Shown here: positions 44,907 to 55,730 of the stretch, in pieces | Layout: the number at the start of each line of letters is the position of its first letter | Numbering within the stretch: position 1 is the first letter of the stretch | Source of the DNA: Eretmocerus hayati | Taxonomy: Eukaryota; Arthropoda; Insecta; Hymenoptera; Aphelinidae | Length of the DNA stretch: 64,000 nt | Reading direction: 5' to 3' | Assembly: GCA_029851415.1 (NCBI GenBank) | Contig: CM056743.1 | Span: 76,402,186-76,466,185, forward strand | The notes under the pieces: model-generated | Database searches by the model: none | Seen by the model: the letters and a program-made list of their open reading frames with translations, nothing else | Told to the model about the DNA's origin: nothing | Program-made: the position numbers and the translations under genes

Positions 44907-47900
44907 CAGGGTGTCTACCGAGTCTGGAAAACCTGGAAAACAGGGAATACTCAGGAAATGGGCGCGGGCACTGGAATTATCCTGGAATACTCAGAAAATG
45001 CGACGCCGAATCTGGAAATTCGCGCGAGGCATGAAGACGATTATATTTCGACTTGTATACAAATCATGAAACTTGACGCGATTGACTTTTGCTCGTTCAT
45101 ATATATAACGTGTTCGCCCGTCTTCTGCGAAACGATATACGAGCTCGAGCTCGGAATGTCAACATTGTGAACACGCTCGGACAAGAGTCAAGATGACGGA
45201 CGCACTGCGGCGGTGGCCGGCAAACCGGCGGCACCATCGCGTCGTCGCGTGGCGAACAACACCTGCTGATATCGGTAGTTAGCACAGAGCCTCTCAATCG
45301 TGCACATCTAGATTCTTGTGTCCAACTGGGGCTATTATTTTTGCTGAGCCCCAGAAATCGAATAATCGAAATCCAACGAGGACGGAGCACAAGCGAGCTT
45401 GTCAGCGCAGTCAACGAGCTGATCTTCCCTCCATACGATGTGAAAAACCACCGGGTTGTCGTCTTGCAACAAGTAAGTATGACTCTCATTGTCTGTCAGA
45501 ATTGAATCCATCCTCAGCTTTTCGGACTCCAGCTTTACCTGTATATATTCTGGAGAATCCTAAGCTCTTGACACGTGTGCAATATTGATCGTTTTTCTTC
45601 TAACAACACCTCTGTCTCACGACAAAACATTACGGCGTATGAATGGAAGTAATATAGTCCTTGTATCTTCGCGAATTTGTCTACTTCCCCTGATTTGGTG
45701 ACCACGCGAGTATTCATCTCTTAGCAAGGGAGCTGACGATTATTTTTTGTGCCACATCGACGGGGGGTTGAAAACCACCCGCGTAGAAATTTGTTAAATT
45801 GGCAATGTATCCGCAATATATTGCAAATTTCAATTGGCAATATATTGCGCGAATATTGCGAACGGCATTAGCAATATTTCTGCAATATTTCGCCAATCCT
45901 CAATATCCAATATATTGCAAACATGTTGCTAACTTTCTACTTAAAAAATCATTTTGAACCTCATGCGGATATATTGTTAGTTTTGATTATTGTCGTTTTT
46001 GACATCTTTTCGATATTCATGTTAAAATTTTGATTCTTGTATAGATTTTGGAAAAGTCACTGTTTTGTTATGATCATACAGCTCATTTATTCACTCCCCA
46101 AAGTAGATCAGTCACATACATCAGAATTTACAGCCTCGGAAACGCACTACAATTCTCGGCAATTTACTACCATCACTTCACACGGATTTCCATAACACAG
46201 ATCGCTTTGCTTCGTTTCGTAAAAATGGATAACCGTACGTGATGTAGATGGACAGATCACTCACGTACGATTGAAAAGTTCACTGACATGGATCTAACAA
46301 AAGGCTCATGTACAAATTTTGAGGAAAAAATCATATTTTTCACGGGCAGATATTTTTACGTTCGACAGCCTAACTAAGAGTTTGGCGGGCTTCAGCGGTC
46401 TGTATACCAGGGGGAGGTATTTTTTATCGAATTTTGTTATGAATTTTTTTCAAAAGTTCTTGTGCCATATGTTCGTATTTCTGAACTTCTCAGGAATGGT
46501 AGATTACGATCGGTATTGACAGGAAATGATCTTCAGCGGTCCGTAAATAGTGCCGAACATCTTCAGCGCGGCGGTTAAACAATTTTTGCCAGCAATAGAA
46601 TGAGTTTTAGGTATTTTCGTAACAAAATGTCGCAAATCAATTGTTCTTATTTTGCTCAATCCAAAAATGTTGATAAAAAAATTTGCATGTGTATATGACG
46701 TCGCGTGACGGTCACAGAACCTTTCAACGTTTGTACTGGTGCGCTAGCGAAACAAGATGCGAAAAAAATTTCATAATGCGTGTGATAGATAGATTAATAT
46801 ATGAGAATTTGCTCACTTCGCTGAAAGGTCCATGAATGGTCTTGAAAAATTCATCATCACTACCGAAGTATGCCCACATGACCTTTGCATGTTTATTTGC
46901 CGTTTGCTTGGAATTTATGGCAGGCACAAACTTTTTCATGGAGACCTTTTTTGTTTGTCTCAATCTGATCTACAATTTTATATCCCATCATTTTTTCTCT
47001 AAAATGGATAACATGAAAATCGGTATCTTTCAGTGTCTACACTAATTCAAGCACAAAGTCAGCAAATGTATTTTGTTCAATTGTAATGAAAACAGAAATT
47101 TGGAGAAAGCTAATAGTTTCGATTTCTTGCAAATATCTCGGAGACTGAAATATGGGGTCATAATTCTATTCTAGGTGAATCAATGGCGCCCATTAAGTCA
47201 AGAGGCCGATCAAGGTTCAAGAATGAGTGGTACGAGACCTTTCCATGGTGCCGACCGGTTCCTTCGGACAACAATTCCGTGAGATGTATATACTGTCACA
47301 ATGAGGTGATTACTCTTAGTAATATGGGTAAAAGGTCTCTTGAGAGTCACGAATTAGCCAAATCTCATCAACTAAATAAGAAACATTTTAAGACTATCCC
47401 AAGAATATCTGAAGCTTTCTCGCGTCAAAGTGCTGCTCAAAATCAGACAATTAGTTCGAGTACTAATGAATCACAAGTCTTGAATCGGGCCACTGTTACC
47501 GAGAACGAAGCACAAGTTCATCAAATTTCCCCGGCTGTACACGGGGAAATAACTCATTTTGTAACGAAAGAGGAAGTTTTGAGAGCTGGAGTCTTATGGA
47601 TCCTTAATGGCGTTCAAAGGCATATGTCTTTGAGAGACATGGAGTCTGGTATAACAGTATTCAAGAAGATGGACCCCAACAGCGAAATAGCTAGTAAATT
47701 ACAATTGAGTAAAAGCACAATTTCTTATCAAATTGTATATGGTATAGCTCACAATTTCAAAAAAAATCTACTCGTTTCTATCAAAGAATGTGACGACCTT
47801 GTTCTTGGATTTGATGAGAGTCTTAATAAGATTCGAAAGAAGCAGCAAATGGATCTTGTACTGAGATTTTGGGATTCAAAGAACCAAGTAGTTGTTACGC

Positions 47901-49778
47901 GTTATTCAACGTCTGTTTTCCTGGGTCGCACTAGAGCCATTGATATTCTTGAAGCTATTGTCAGAGAATTAGATGAGCTAATAGAGAATATTATCCAAGT
48001 CTCTATGGATGGGCCAAATGTGAATTGGGTAGTCCATCGAGAGCTAGAAAAATTGATCTCCACAAGGACTAAAAATAAGGGTCTTGTCGATTTAGGATCT
48101 TGCGTGTTGCACATCACTCACAATGGATTCAAAAAGAGTTTCACTCCTGGACCGAAAAATACCAAATTCGATTTCAAGTTGACATGGAATATTGCAATAA
48201 TTTTGAGAGCTCTATTCAACCTTGTGAATGATTCCTCTGCACGTCGGTCTATTTACGAAGATAAGTCGGTTCTGGATTTGTATCCGATGTTCTTCTCAGG
48301 AATCCGCTGGACGGAAAATGGACCGGTAGCCGAACGGGGCCGTGAAATTTTGCCCAACATGAGACAATATATTGAAAGAGTTTTGAAAGAAAAGTCGGAG
48401 CCTACTTGTCAAAGCTATAGAGTTGTGAAAACGGCTCTGAATGATGAATTCTTAGATGCGAAATTGGCTTTTTTCAGACTTTGGCCAGTGATTTGGAACG
48501 TTTCCTGAAGGAATTTCAGTCAAACGAGCCTAAACTGCCCTATATGTACAATGCTCTCAAGAAAATGATTTTAAATGTTATCAGGCGTGTCGTGAAAGTA
48601 GACCAGATGAGCAAATTCAGTAAATATTTGTGGAAATTGAATCTTGATAATGATGACGTTTTACTGACTTCAGAAAAGGTCAAATTAGGATATGCCACAA
48701 TAGATGCGTTAGCGTTGGTGGAAGATGGTCCAAATAAACTATTCTTCAAGAATGATTGCCGCACCATCCTCATATCATTCTTAAAGTATTACTTGAAAAA
48801 TGTCCTCTAAAAAACGATATTCTTAGGGGGGTTAGTTGCTTCGACCCCTTGGTAGCTTATGACCAACCGCTTGCTGAAAGTCGTTTATCTCTTGCTTTGA
48901 CCAAACTCGTTCGGTTGAAAACTGTAGCATCCTCTAAGGCAGAATTTATTGAGAGAGAATTTTCAGAGTTATTATCTCTATCAAGCACCAAAAACGAATT
49001 GAAACTTGCTGTGAAAACTAAACCAAGGCTAGATTCTTTCTGGATGAAACTTATTGCTAATCACGGAGAAAGCAACTATTCAAATTTGATATATCTTTTG
49101 AAGAAAGTCTTTATATTATCTCATGGAAATGCTGCGTTGGAGAGAGGCTTTTCCGTGAATAAAGAATGCCTTGCTGATAATCAGACAGAAGGATCTCTTG
49201 TTGTTCGGAGGATTATCTGTGACACTATCAATGCAACCGAAAAAGACGCACATGAATATATCATTGATAAAGATCTTATCAATGATGTCAAATCTTCATC
49301 ATCAAGATACAAAAGTGACCTAGCTAAGAAACAAAAGAATAAAGAGGAAAACGACGAGAGAGTTGAGAAAGAAAAAGCAAAAGCAACCAGATCCGAGATG
49401 TACAGCAAGAGATACAAAAAACCACTAATAAGTACTTGCAAAAAACAGCAACATTAGAAAGCAAATTGTGTTTGCTTAAAAAAACATGATATCTCTGATC
49501 GACCATGAAAACATTTTGTTTCTGTTTTCCTAATTATCTTCATTTTTGGAATTTCGTAACATTTGAATTAGAATTACAGATGTGCATTATAGTATCAATG
49601 TATATGTAAACGATGAAGCATCGCGAATGAGTATCGAAGAATTTTAATAAATGATTTCCAAAGCTCGCAAAGGATTTGATTTATTTGATTCCTTGCGTAC
49701 TGGAATTTCCTATCCAAGGCCTGGAATATTCAGGGAAAACTCAGGAAATCGTTTGTGCCCAGCCCAGTAGACACCCTG
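44907..49778 (+). mobile_element. hAT-superfamily DNA transposon, 4.87 kb
   Basis: The ends are CAGGGTGTCTAC and its exact reverse complement GTAGACACCCTG (12 bp). Both subterminal regions also hold, in direct orientation, a CTGGAA...CAGGGA...ACTCAGGAAAT motif. The transposase inside is hAT type. The 8-bp flanks, CTTGCTTA and CCTTACGA, do not match, so no target duplication can be shown. About 2.3 kb of the 5' side is non-coding, including a GCAATATATTGC-rich cluster near 45,800-45,925. Confidence 0.88.
47183..49457 (+). pseudogene. hAT transposase, two single-base frameshifts
   Basis: Domains in order: an N-terminal BED/TTF-like zinc finger (WYETFPWCRPVPS, VRCIYCHNE, SLESHELAKSHQ); a catalytic core with LVLGFDESLNKIRKKQQMDL, VSMDGPNVNWVVHRELEK and LVDLGSCVLHITHNGFKK; and the C-terminal dimerisation block LSHGNAALERGFSVNKECLA. 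The enzyme would cut and paste the element. The frame changes near 48,475 (after a run of six T) and near 48,800 (in a run of five A); each is explained by loss of one base from the run, and the protein is otherwise open to a basic lysine-rich tail. A splice-acceptor-like ATTCTATTCTAG lies just before the first ATG, suggesting a 5'-UTR intron. It may be a young pseudogene, or an intact gene with sequencing errors. Confidence 0.88.
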
Positions 49779-49977
49779 CCTTACGACTTTTTGGAGGGAG
49801 CTTCTAAAATCTCATGGAACGAATGAATACGAATACAGAAAATGAAAAAATACAAATTATTGTGGGTACTCTAACAATCAAATTTATCATTTTTGGTCAT
49901 CATAATTGTTTGATTGAAATGAATACTCGACGGCTATGAAAAGATTGAAAGAAACGACCATATGAGGGTGCCTAACT

Positions 49978-51420
49978 AATTCTCTGCATTAACATCAACT
50001 CATTCTCATTCATCTCATTACTCTTCCCATGCTTATTGTATCTCTTTCTCATTCAGATCTTTCATTCATTCATCGCATCCTTCAATCAATTTTCTACATT
50101 AATACCATCTTATCTACTCTCATTTCTATTCTTTCCTCTTCCTCATTTCATCTCATTCCTAATCTTCATCATCTACATCAAGACAATTCATCTTTTTTTC
50201 TACATTCTTCTTTTATCAAATTTTTCCACCATTCACACCATATCGGCACATCATTCATACAGGCCAATGATCACCTACTTGGGATTGAATTCTTGCAAGA
50301 AGGTGAGCCGCCCTCGGGTGCAGAGGTTGCGTCCGACTTCATCACCAAGTGAGAGTGTGAGGCGGTCATTTTGATTCATCTCATCACTCTTTCTTTGCTC
50401 ATTGTATCTCATTTTCATTCAAATCATTCCTTCGTTGCATCCTTCAACTTATTATTTCATAAACACCAACTCATTCACTTCCACTTCATTTCCTTCCCCT
50501 TCCTCGTTCCTTCTCATTTTCTCTCTCCATTTTCTACATCAACACAATTCATCTTATTTTCTACATTTATCTTACATCTAATTTTTCCATCATCCACACC
50601 TTCTCGTCACAAGATTCATACACGCCGATGATCGCCTACTTTGAAGTGAAATCTTGCACGCATCACCAAGTAGGAGAGTGAGGTGATCATTCTCATTCCT
50701 CTCATCTCATCAACACCATTATCCTCCTCTTCTACATCATTCTCACCACCTCGTCTCATTCATCATGAATCCGCCAATGATCGGCTACTTGGATTCGAAT
50801 TTTTGCACGCAGGTAAGCCGCCTTCGGGTGCAGAGGTTGCGTCCGAATTCACATCCAAGTGCGAGGGTGAGACGATCATCCCTTCCATTACATCACACTC
50901 ATCCATCCATTTCATACATCACAGACTATTTCGTCATTCATTGCATGATTCGTCTCATGTAAATTTCATATTTTATTCCATACTCTTCATCATCACCATC
51001 TCATTTTCATCCCAACTTCTTCTCCATCGTTCTTCCTTTTCTTCTTTTATTCAATCTTACCTTCGTCCAATCTCCTCATTTTTATACCATTCCCTACTTC
51101 GCTTTCATCTTATTTCTCTCTCTAAATCAATCTCATCACCTCATTACGATCATCATAAATACTCTTCATTCATAACATCTTATTTCCTTTCCGACATTTT
51201 CTTCATCTCTCTCACTTCTCTACTTTCATTCCATCTTATCTTCATTCAATCTCATACGATTCCCCATTTTACCGCCATCTCATCTCCTTTTCTACGTCAT
51301 TCTCACCACCTCATCACATTCATCATAAATACGCCAATGATCGCCTACTTGGATGCGAATTTTTGCACGCAGGTAGGCCGCCTTCGGGTGCAGAGGTAGC
51401 GTCCAAATCGACATCCAAGT
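49978..51420. repeat. Pyrimidine-rich tandem array, left part
   Basis: Alternating C/T-rich tracts built from CATCTCATC and TCATTCAT words are punctuated by a more conserved block: CCAATGATCGCCTACTTGGA, TTTTTGCACGCAGGTAGGCC, GCCTTCGGGTGCAGAGGT, GCGTCC and CCAAGT. This block occurs at about 50,259, 50,617 (partial), 50,770 and 51,335. The long plus-strand frames with poly-Ser/His/Phe translations come from the simple sequence and are not genes. Confidence 0.8.
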
Positions 51421-51935
51421 CACGGTGCCCTTGAATGCAATTTAAATGAAATATTCCGTTACCAACGGGATTATTTTGGTTTCCGTTTCCGGATATCTTG
51501 AAGAATACATTCCTAAAAGAATTAAAATCTTTCGCCGAGCCGTTTTGAAGGAATGTCATTTGGAACATTTTTTGGAACTCTTATTTCCTCAATGATAATA
51601 AATGTTCTCCAAACCTAAGATTCCTTGGTCAAATGATGATCTAGATGAAAAATGATGATTTAGGAGGATGATTCGAGTAATTATGACAATGAGAATAGTT
51701 ACGAGAGATTAAATCTCCAAAACTGCTGATTGTGGGGAGTCCTTTTGGGGGAAAAATTATGAAGCAGAGTCCAGATCTCAAATTGAGATTCCCATCCACA
51801 TTTTATTCAAAACTACTCAAGTTGGGGCCAATATAGATGCACATTGTACAAGATAAATGAGGAGACATGATAAGAAGTCACTGTGAGCCTGTAATACAGA
51901 ATGATTCCATCTTTTTCCAAAGACTTATGAATTCT

Positions 51936-53602
51936 TCAAATGTGGGAGGCATTGTATGAGCACACTGCACGTAGAAGTTTCTCGGGATATTTCTCGTTCG
52001 AATCGTTAACTTTATACTTCTCCCAGAGGGAATTGAAGTCGGAGTGAACAGACTCAACTGCTTGCTCACTGTAGAAGCCCAATCCTCTTTTTTTCGATTC
52101 GCAGAACTGTTCGACGTGAAAAAATACTGCGTGTACCTTTGGAGTCACACTGATTCCTAAGTTCATATAGCTTTGACGAAACTTGGCGATGAAAAGCTTG
52201 TAATCGGGATCCAGAACCTCTCCAAAACACGAGTTTACAACATCCCGGAAGTCAGAGAAGGATGTTTGATATTTTTCCAGTCTTGAATTTGGTTGAACAC
52301 ATAGTAAATCGGAATTCTCCAAAAGTTTTTTACACGAGTTCCCTTTGAAAGCTGGGCTACCATGTGTCATCTCTCGTTCAACGTTGCATTTTTTCATCCA
52401 AGCTGTAGATTCACTCTCAAACTCTCGGTACATATGGAAGAATATGGTATTTACCACTCCTAGCATGAAGTGCAGTTGAGGTGGTGGTATTAGTTGCAGG
52501 AATGTCTCGTCCGGATCGCTCTTGAATAGTGGTCTGTTCACGCAATTCATGAAATTTTTCGCATCATTCTTCACTGATCCAGCTGCAACCCACTTCTCGT
52601 AGTAAGTCAGATTCTTTTGGACCGTTCTGAGTTCACCGCAGGTGTTGAGATCATCTTTATTCACAAAACACCAGATGCATGGGTGGGTGCAGCTCTGCGG
52701 CATAATACCGGATATGATGCTAGCTAATTTCAGATCGGTAGCTATAGTTCCTTCAAGCTCTTCGAGATCCAGGGCATTCATTAATGTAGAAACATTGTTA
52801 TAATTTTCCTGAATCTTAGGAGCTACTGCCAACAGGAATATCTTTTTGACTGCAGAATCTTTGAACTGTTTGAATGCAATACCGTCAGAAAATTTCCGAC
52901 GTTCTGAGCCGGTAATTTCTGCTGTCGATGTTTCCGACTGAATTGAGAGGCAAATTTTGAAAAATCCTCCTCCACCGTCCAAGCCCTTCTTGATAAGATA
53001 CTCTCCAGTGCGCCTTTTCTCTTTTATGAACGCTATGAAATCACTTATACCAATACAATGGACCACAACTCTATGCACTTCGGAGATCTCTTTTCCATTA
53101 ATCTTCAAGAACTCAAACTCTCCGTGGCTGAAAAAATCGTCGAGTAGGTGAGATTTCTCCATAAGCTTAATCGTCGAGCCTGATTCGATAAATTTTCTAT
53201 CTTGTGTGGCTGTCCGTAAAAATTAGGCGATCCCATGCGTCTGGCGAGAGCTTAGATTCATGCTTATCTGCAGTTTTGAAAGATCCTCTGCAGATACTGA
53301 GCGTTTACACGCGGTCTTTTTACTTATGGACCCTTTGCAGGATTTTCTGATGAAATGGAGTGGCTTGCCTCGTGATTGTCGGATGACGAGTGTCTCCTGT
53401 GACTCTGGACATTCTTCTACTGCAGTCCTATTTTTTATGAATTTGGACACTACTTGATCTTGTACTCTTTGGGGACAACTTTCCAAATAAGTTGAAAGAT
53501 TATCAACTTGAGACTGCACATTGCAGATATGAGATACTCCTTTGGATACCGGAGTGAGACATTTGCGGCAGGGGTTTTTCAATGTGCTTGGAGCTGGATT
53601 TC
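51936..53602 (-). pseudogene. Transposase exon 2, one nonsense codon
   Basis: The acceptor TATATTACAG precedes 53602. Exon 2 starts with a zinc-binding-like segment (CRKCLTPVSKGVSHIC), continues through a basic stretch, and reaches a TAA at 53223-53225. The same frame is open again to 51,936. Conserved-looking blocks follow: LIKKGLDGGGGFFKICLSI (first acidic residue in a DGGGG.F.K setting), TIATDLKLASIISGIMP, CTHPCIWC (CxxC pair), PPPQLHFMLGVVN, FRDVVNSCFGEVLDP, SVTPKVHAVFFHVEQFC and GLGFYSEQAVESVHSDFNSL. Similar proteins are scattered through invertebrate genomes, usually uncharacterised. The single stop is the only visible lesion. Confidence 0.8.
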
Positions 53603-54359
53603 CTGTAATATAATTCACGACATGAATGAATTCCACTCGGGAACTTTGTCAAATTCAATGAAACTTGAAGATTTCATACAAAACCGCGTCACATTCCGAA
53701 TTTATGCAATTTTTTTGGAAATGATGTTAAGCACGTGGAATTTCCGATAAAAACTTCTCACAAGGCCCCTACGCTCGACGAAAAACGTCACGTAATGGAT
53801 CAGGATTCCCCAGTGCGAGAGTGAAAAGAGAAGCTTTTTTGGTACGAGATACATAAATATTTTACGTTGTTCTACGGAAATTCGAGTACACTATGGTTTA
53901 ATTTCAATGATGAATGGAAAAATAGTTGATGTTTATTGTAATAATGGGAATTTGAGCCCACTGAAGAGTTATGACATTTTGATATCAGTTTTCTGCAACA
54001 TTTATGAATCGAGAGAAGATCATTGAGTTTCATGCGTGACTCCGCGCAAAGCAAAATAGCCTAGTACAATTTGTCGTCCAAATATTGAAGAAGCGCGAGC
54101 GCAATCTGTGCGTATTTCCACTTTGATAGGTAACCCGATAATCAAGAGATATATTGATGTAGGGTAGCGAGGGTAGAGTTGCGAGACGTCAAAATCATCG
54201 TGATGGAAAGGCTGATTACTAGTGCGTGACTCGGGCTGTACGTAAAAAAAATTTCGGAAGCCACAAGTTCACGATGTTGGGACGTCGATATGAGAAACCT
54301 ATTCGTAAAATCCATGGAATTTTGGAACAATGCCATTTGACAGGGTTTCAAGTACTCAC

Positions 54360-54717
54360 CTGCTGATTTAGATGTAGTTTGTTGCTGTGAATTGAGAGTT
54401 TTTCGTGCAACATCACAGATTTCACAATCACACCTCGAATTCTCGGTTGACTCGGAAACTATCATATCCACGACTCTGGGTGAATTCAAAATATTCATCG
54501 TCTCTTTGCCAGATTTAACTCGACTCACGTGCACCTTACACGTACCACACAAAGCACTTGGTGAACTTTTGCTTTCTCGATAATGATTGAAAATTGTCTC
54601 CAGATCTATTTTCAGTTGATTTTTGATGGGAACCATCATTTTCTTCTTTCGAAAACATAACAGACAGACTTTGGATCTATTCTCCTCGTGAGAAAATGCA
54701 TGGTCCTTCGTCATCAC
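54360..54717 (-). CDS. Transposase exon 1, N-terminal zinc-finger region
   Basis: From 54717 the minus strand encodes about 119 residues: KVCLLCFRKKKMM (CxxC), SALCGTCKVHVSR (CxxC) and SRCDCEICDVARKTL (CxCxxC). This cysteine pattern fits a DNA-binding zinc finger such as those preceding transposase cores. A consensus donor, GCAG|GTGAGT, ends the exon at 54360. Exon 2 at 53602 joins in phase: the last G combines with GA to give glycine, and the reading continues into NPAPSTLKNP. The intron is 757 bp. Confidence 0.78.
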
Positions 54718-55515
54718 GATTGTGAAATCCGCATACAGTCAACGTAGCAATGAATACGCATTGATTGGGATAACAATTGAAACTTTTCACCACAAGGTTC
54801 AGAGACACATGCGAAGCGCTCACAAGCTGGCGAGATACTAGTTGAGTGACCCATTAGCTAAAGTTCCAGAATTCACTCTTGTTATGAATTTCGCTGGCAT
54901 ACATGTATACTGAGAGTATTGTCTGGAGCGAGTATGTAGACCATATCAACAAATGTCGCCGATTGAGCACGCGAGGAATTTGCCGCAGACGGGGTACGGT
55001 GTCGTAAGACGACCGCAAAACAGTATTCCAACTTACCGATCTGTGTCGATTGATGACGTTGAAACGATGATTAGCAATGCTATATTGATTTATGTTGATT
55101 GATATTGATCGTAACTTGAGTAGTTTTGATCAAGATGTGGATGGGAATCCCAATTTGAGATCCGGACTCTGCTTCATAATTTTTCCCCCAAAAGGACTCT
55201 CCACAATCAGCAGTTTTGGAGATTTAATCTCTCGTAACTATTCTCATTGTCATAATTACTCGAATCATCCTCCTGAATCATCATTTTTCATTTAGATCAT
55301 CATTTGACCAAGGAATCTTAGGTTTGGAGAACATTTATTATCATTGAGGAAATAAGAGTTCCAAAAAATGTTCCAAATGACATTCCTTCAAAACGGCTCG
55401 GCGAAAGATTTTAATTCTTTTAGGAATGTATTCTTTAAGATATCCGGAAACGGAAACCAAAATAATCCCGTTGGTAACGGAATATTTCATTTAAATTGCA
55501 TTCAAGGGCACCGTG

Positions 55516-55730
55516 AAGTAGGAGGGTGAGGCGATCACCCCTCCCTTTATATCACCTTCATCCATCCATCTCATACATCACAGACTATTTCATCATTCAT
55601 TGAATGTTTCATCTCTTTTCTATTAATTATCACCATCTCATTTTCTTCCCTACTTTTCCTGCGTCGCATTCCCTTCTCTCCTCTTATCCTATCTAACCTC
55701 CATTCAATCTCATCATTTCTCAAACCATTC
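55516..55730. repeat. Pyrimidine-rich tandem array, right part
   Basis: It continues the interrupted unit (AAGTAGGAGGGTGAGGCGAT) with the same C/T-rich words, including CATCCATCTCATACATCACAG, also found near 50,920. The foldback element begins where this stops. Confidence 0.8.

Larger units (their letters stand above)
51421..55515 (-). mobile_element. TIR transposon, AAGT duplication, probable CMC group
   Basis: The ends are inverted repeats of about 403 bp (51421-51823 and 55113-55515) starting CACGGTGCCCTTGAATGCAA. AAGT lies directly outside both ends (51417-51420, 55516-55519), and the flanking tandem array reads as one continuous unit if the element and one AAGT are left out, so the boundaries are secure. 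It encodes one spliced minus-strand transposase. A 4-bp duplication with CAC...GTG ends and the transposase features suggest the CACTA/Mirage/Chapaev group, Chapaev-like, but I am not sure of the family. Confidence 0.9.

Noticed and set aside
50029..51399. Long plus-strand ORFs of 86-238 codons rich in Ser, His, Ile and Phe
   Set aside because: They are translations of a C/T-rich tandem array that lacks stop codons by composition. Several frames are open at once.
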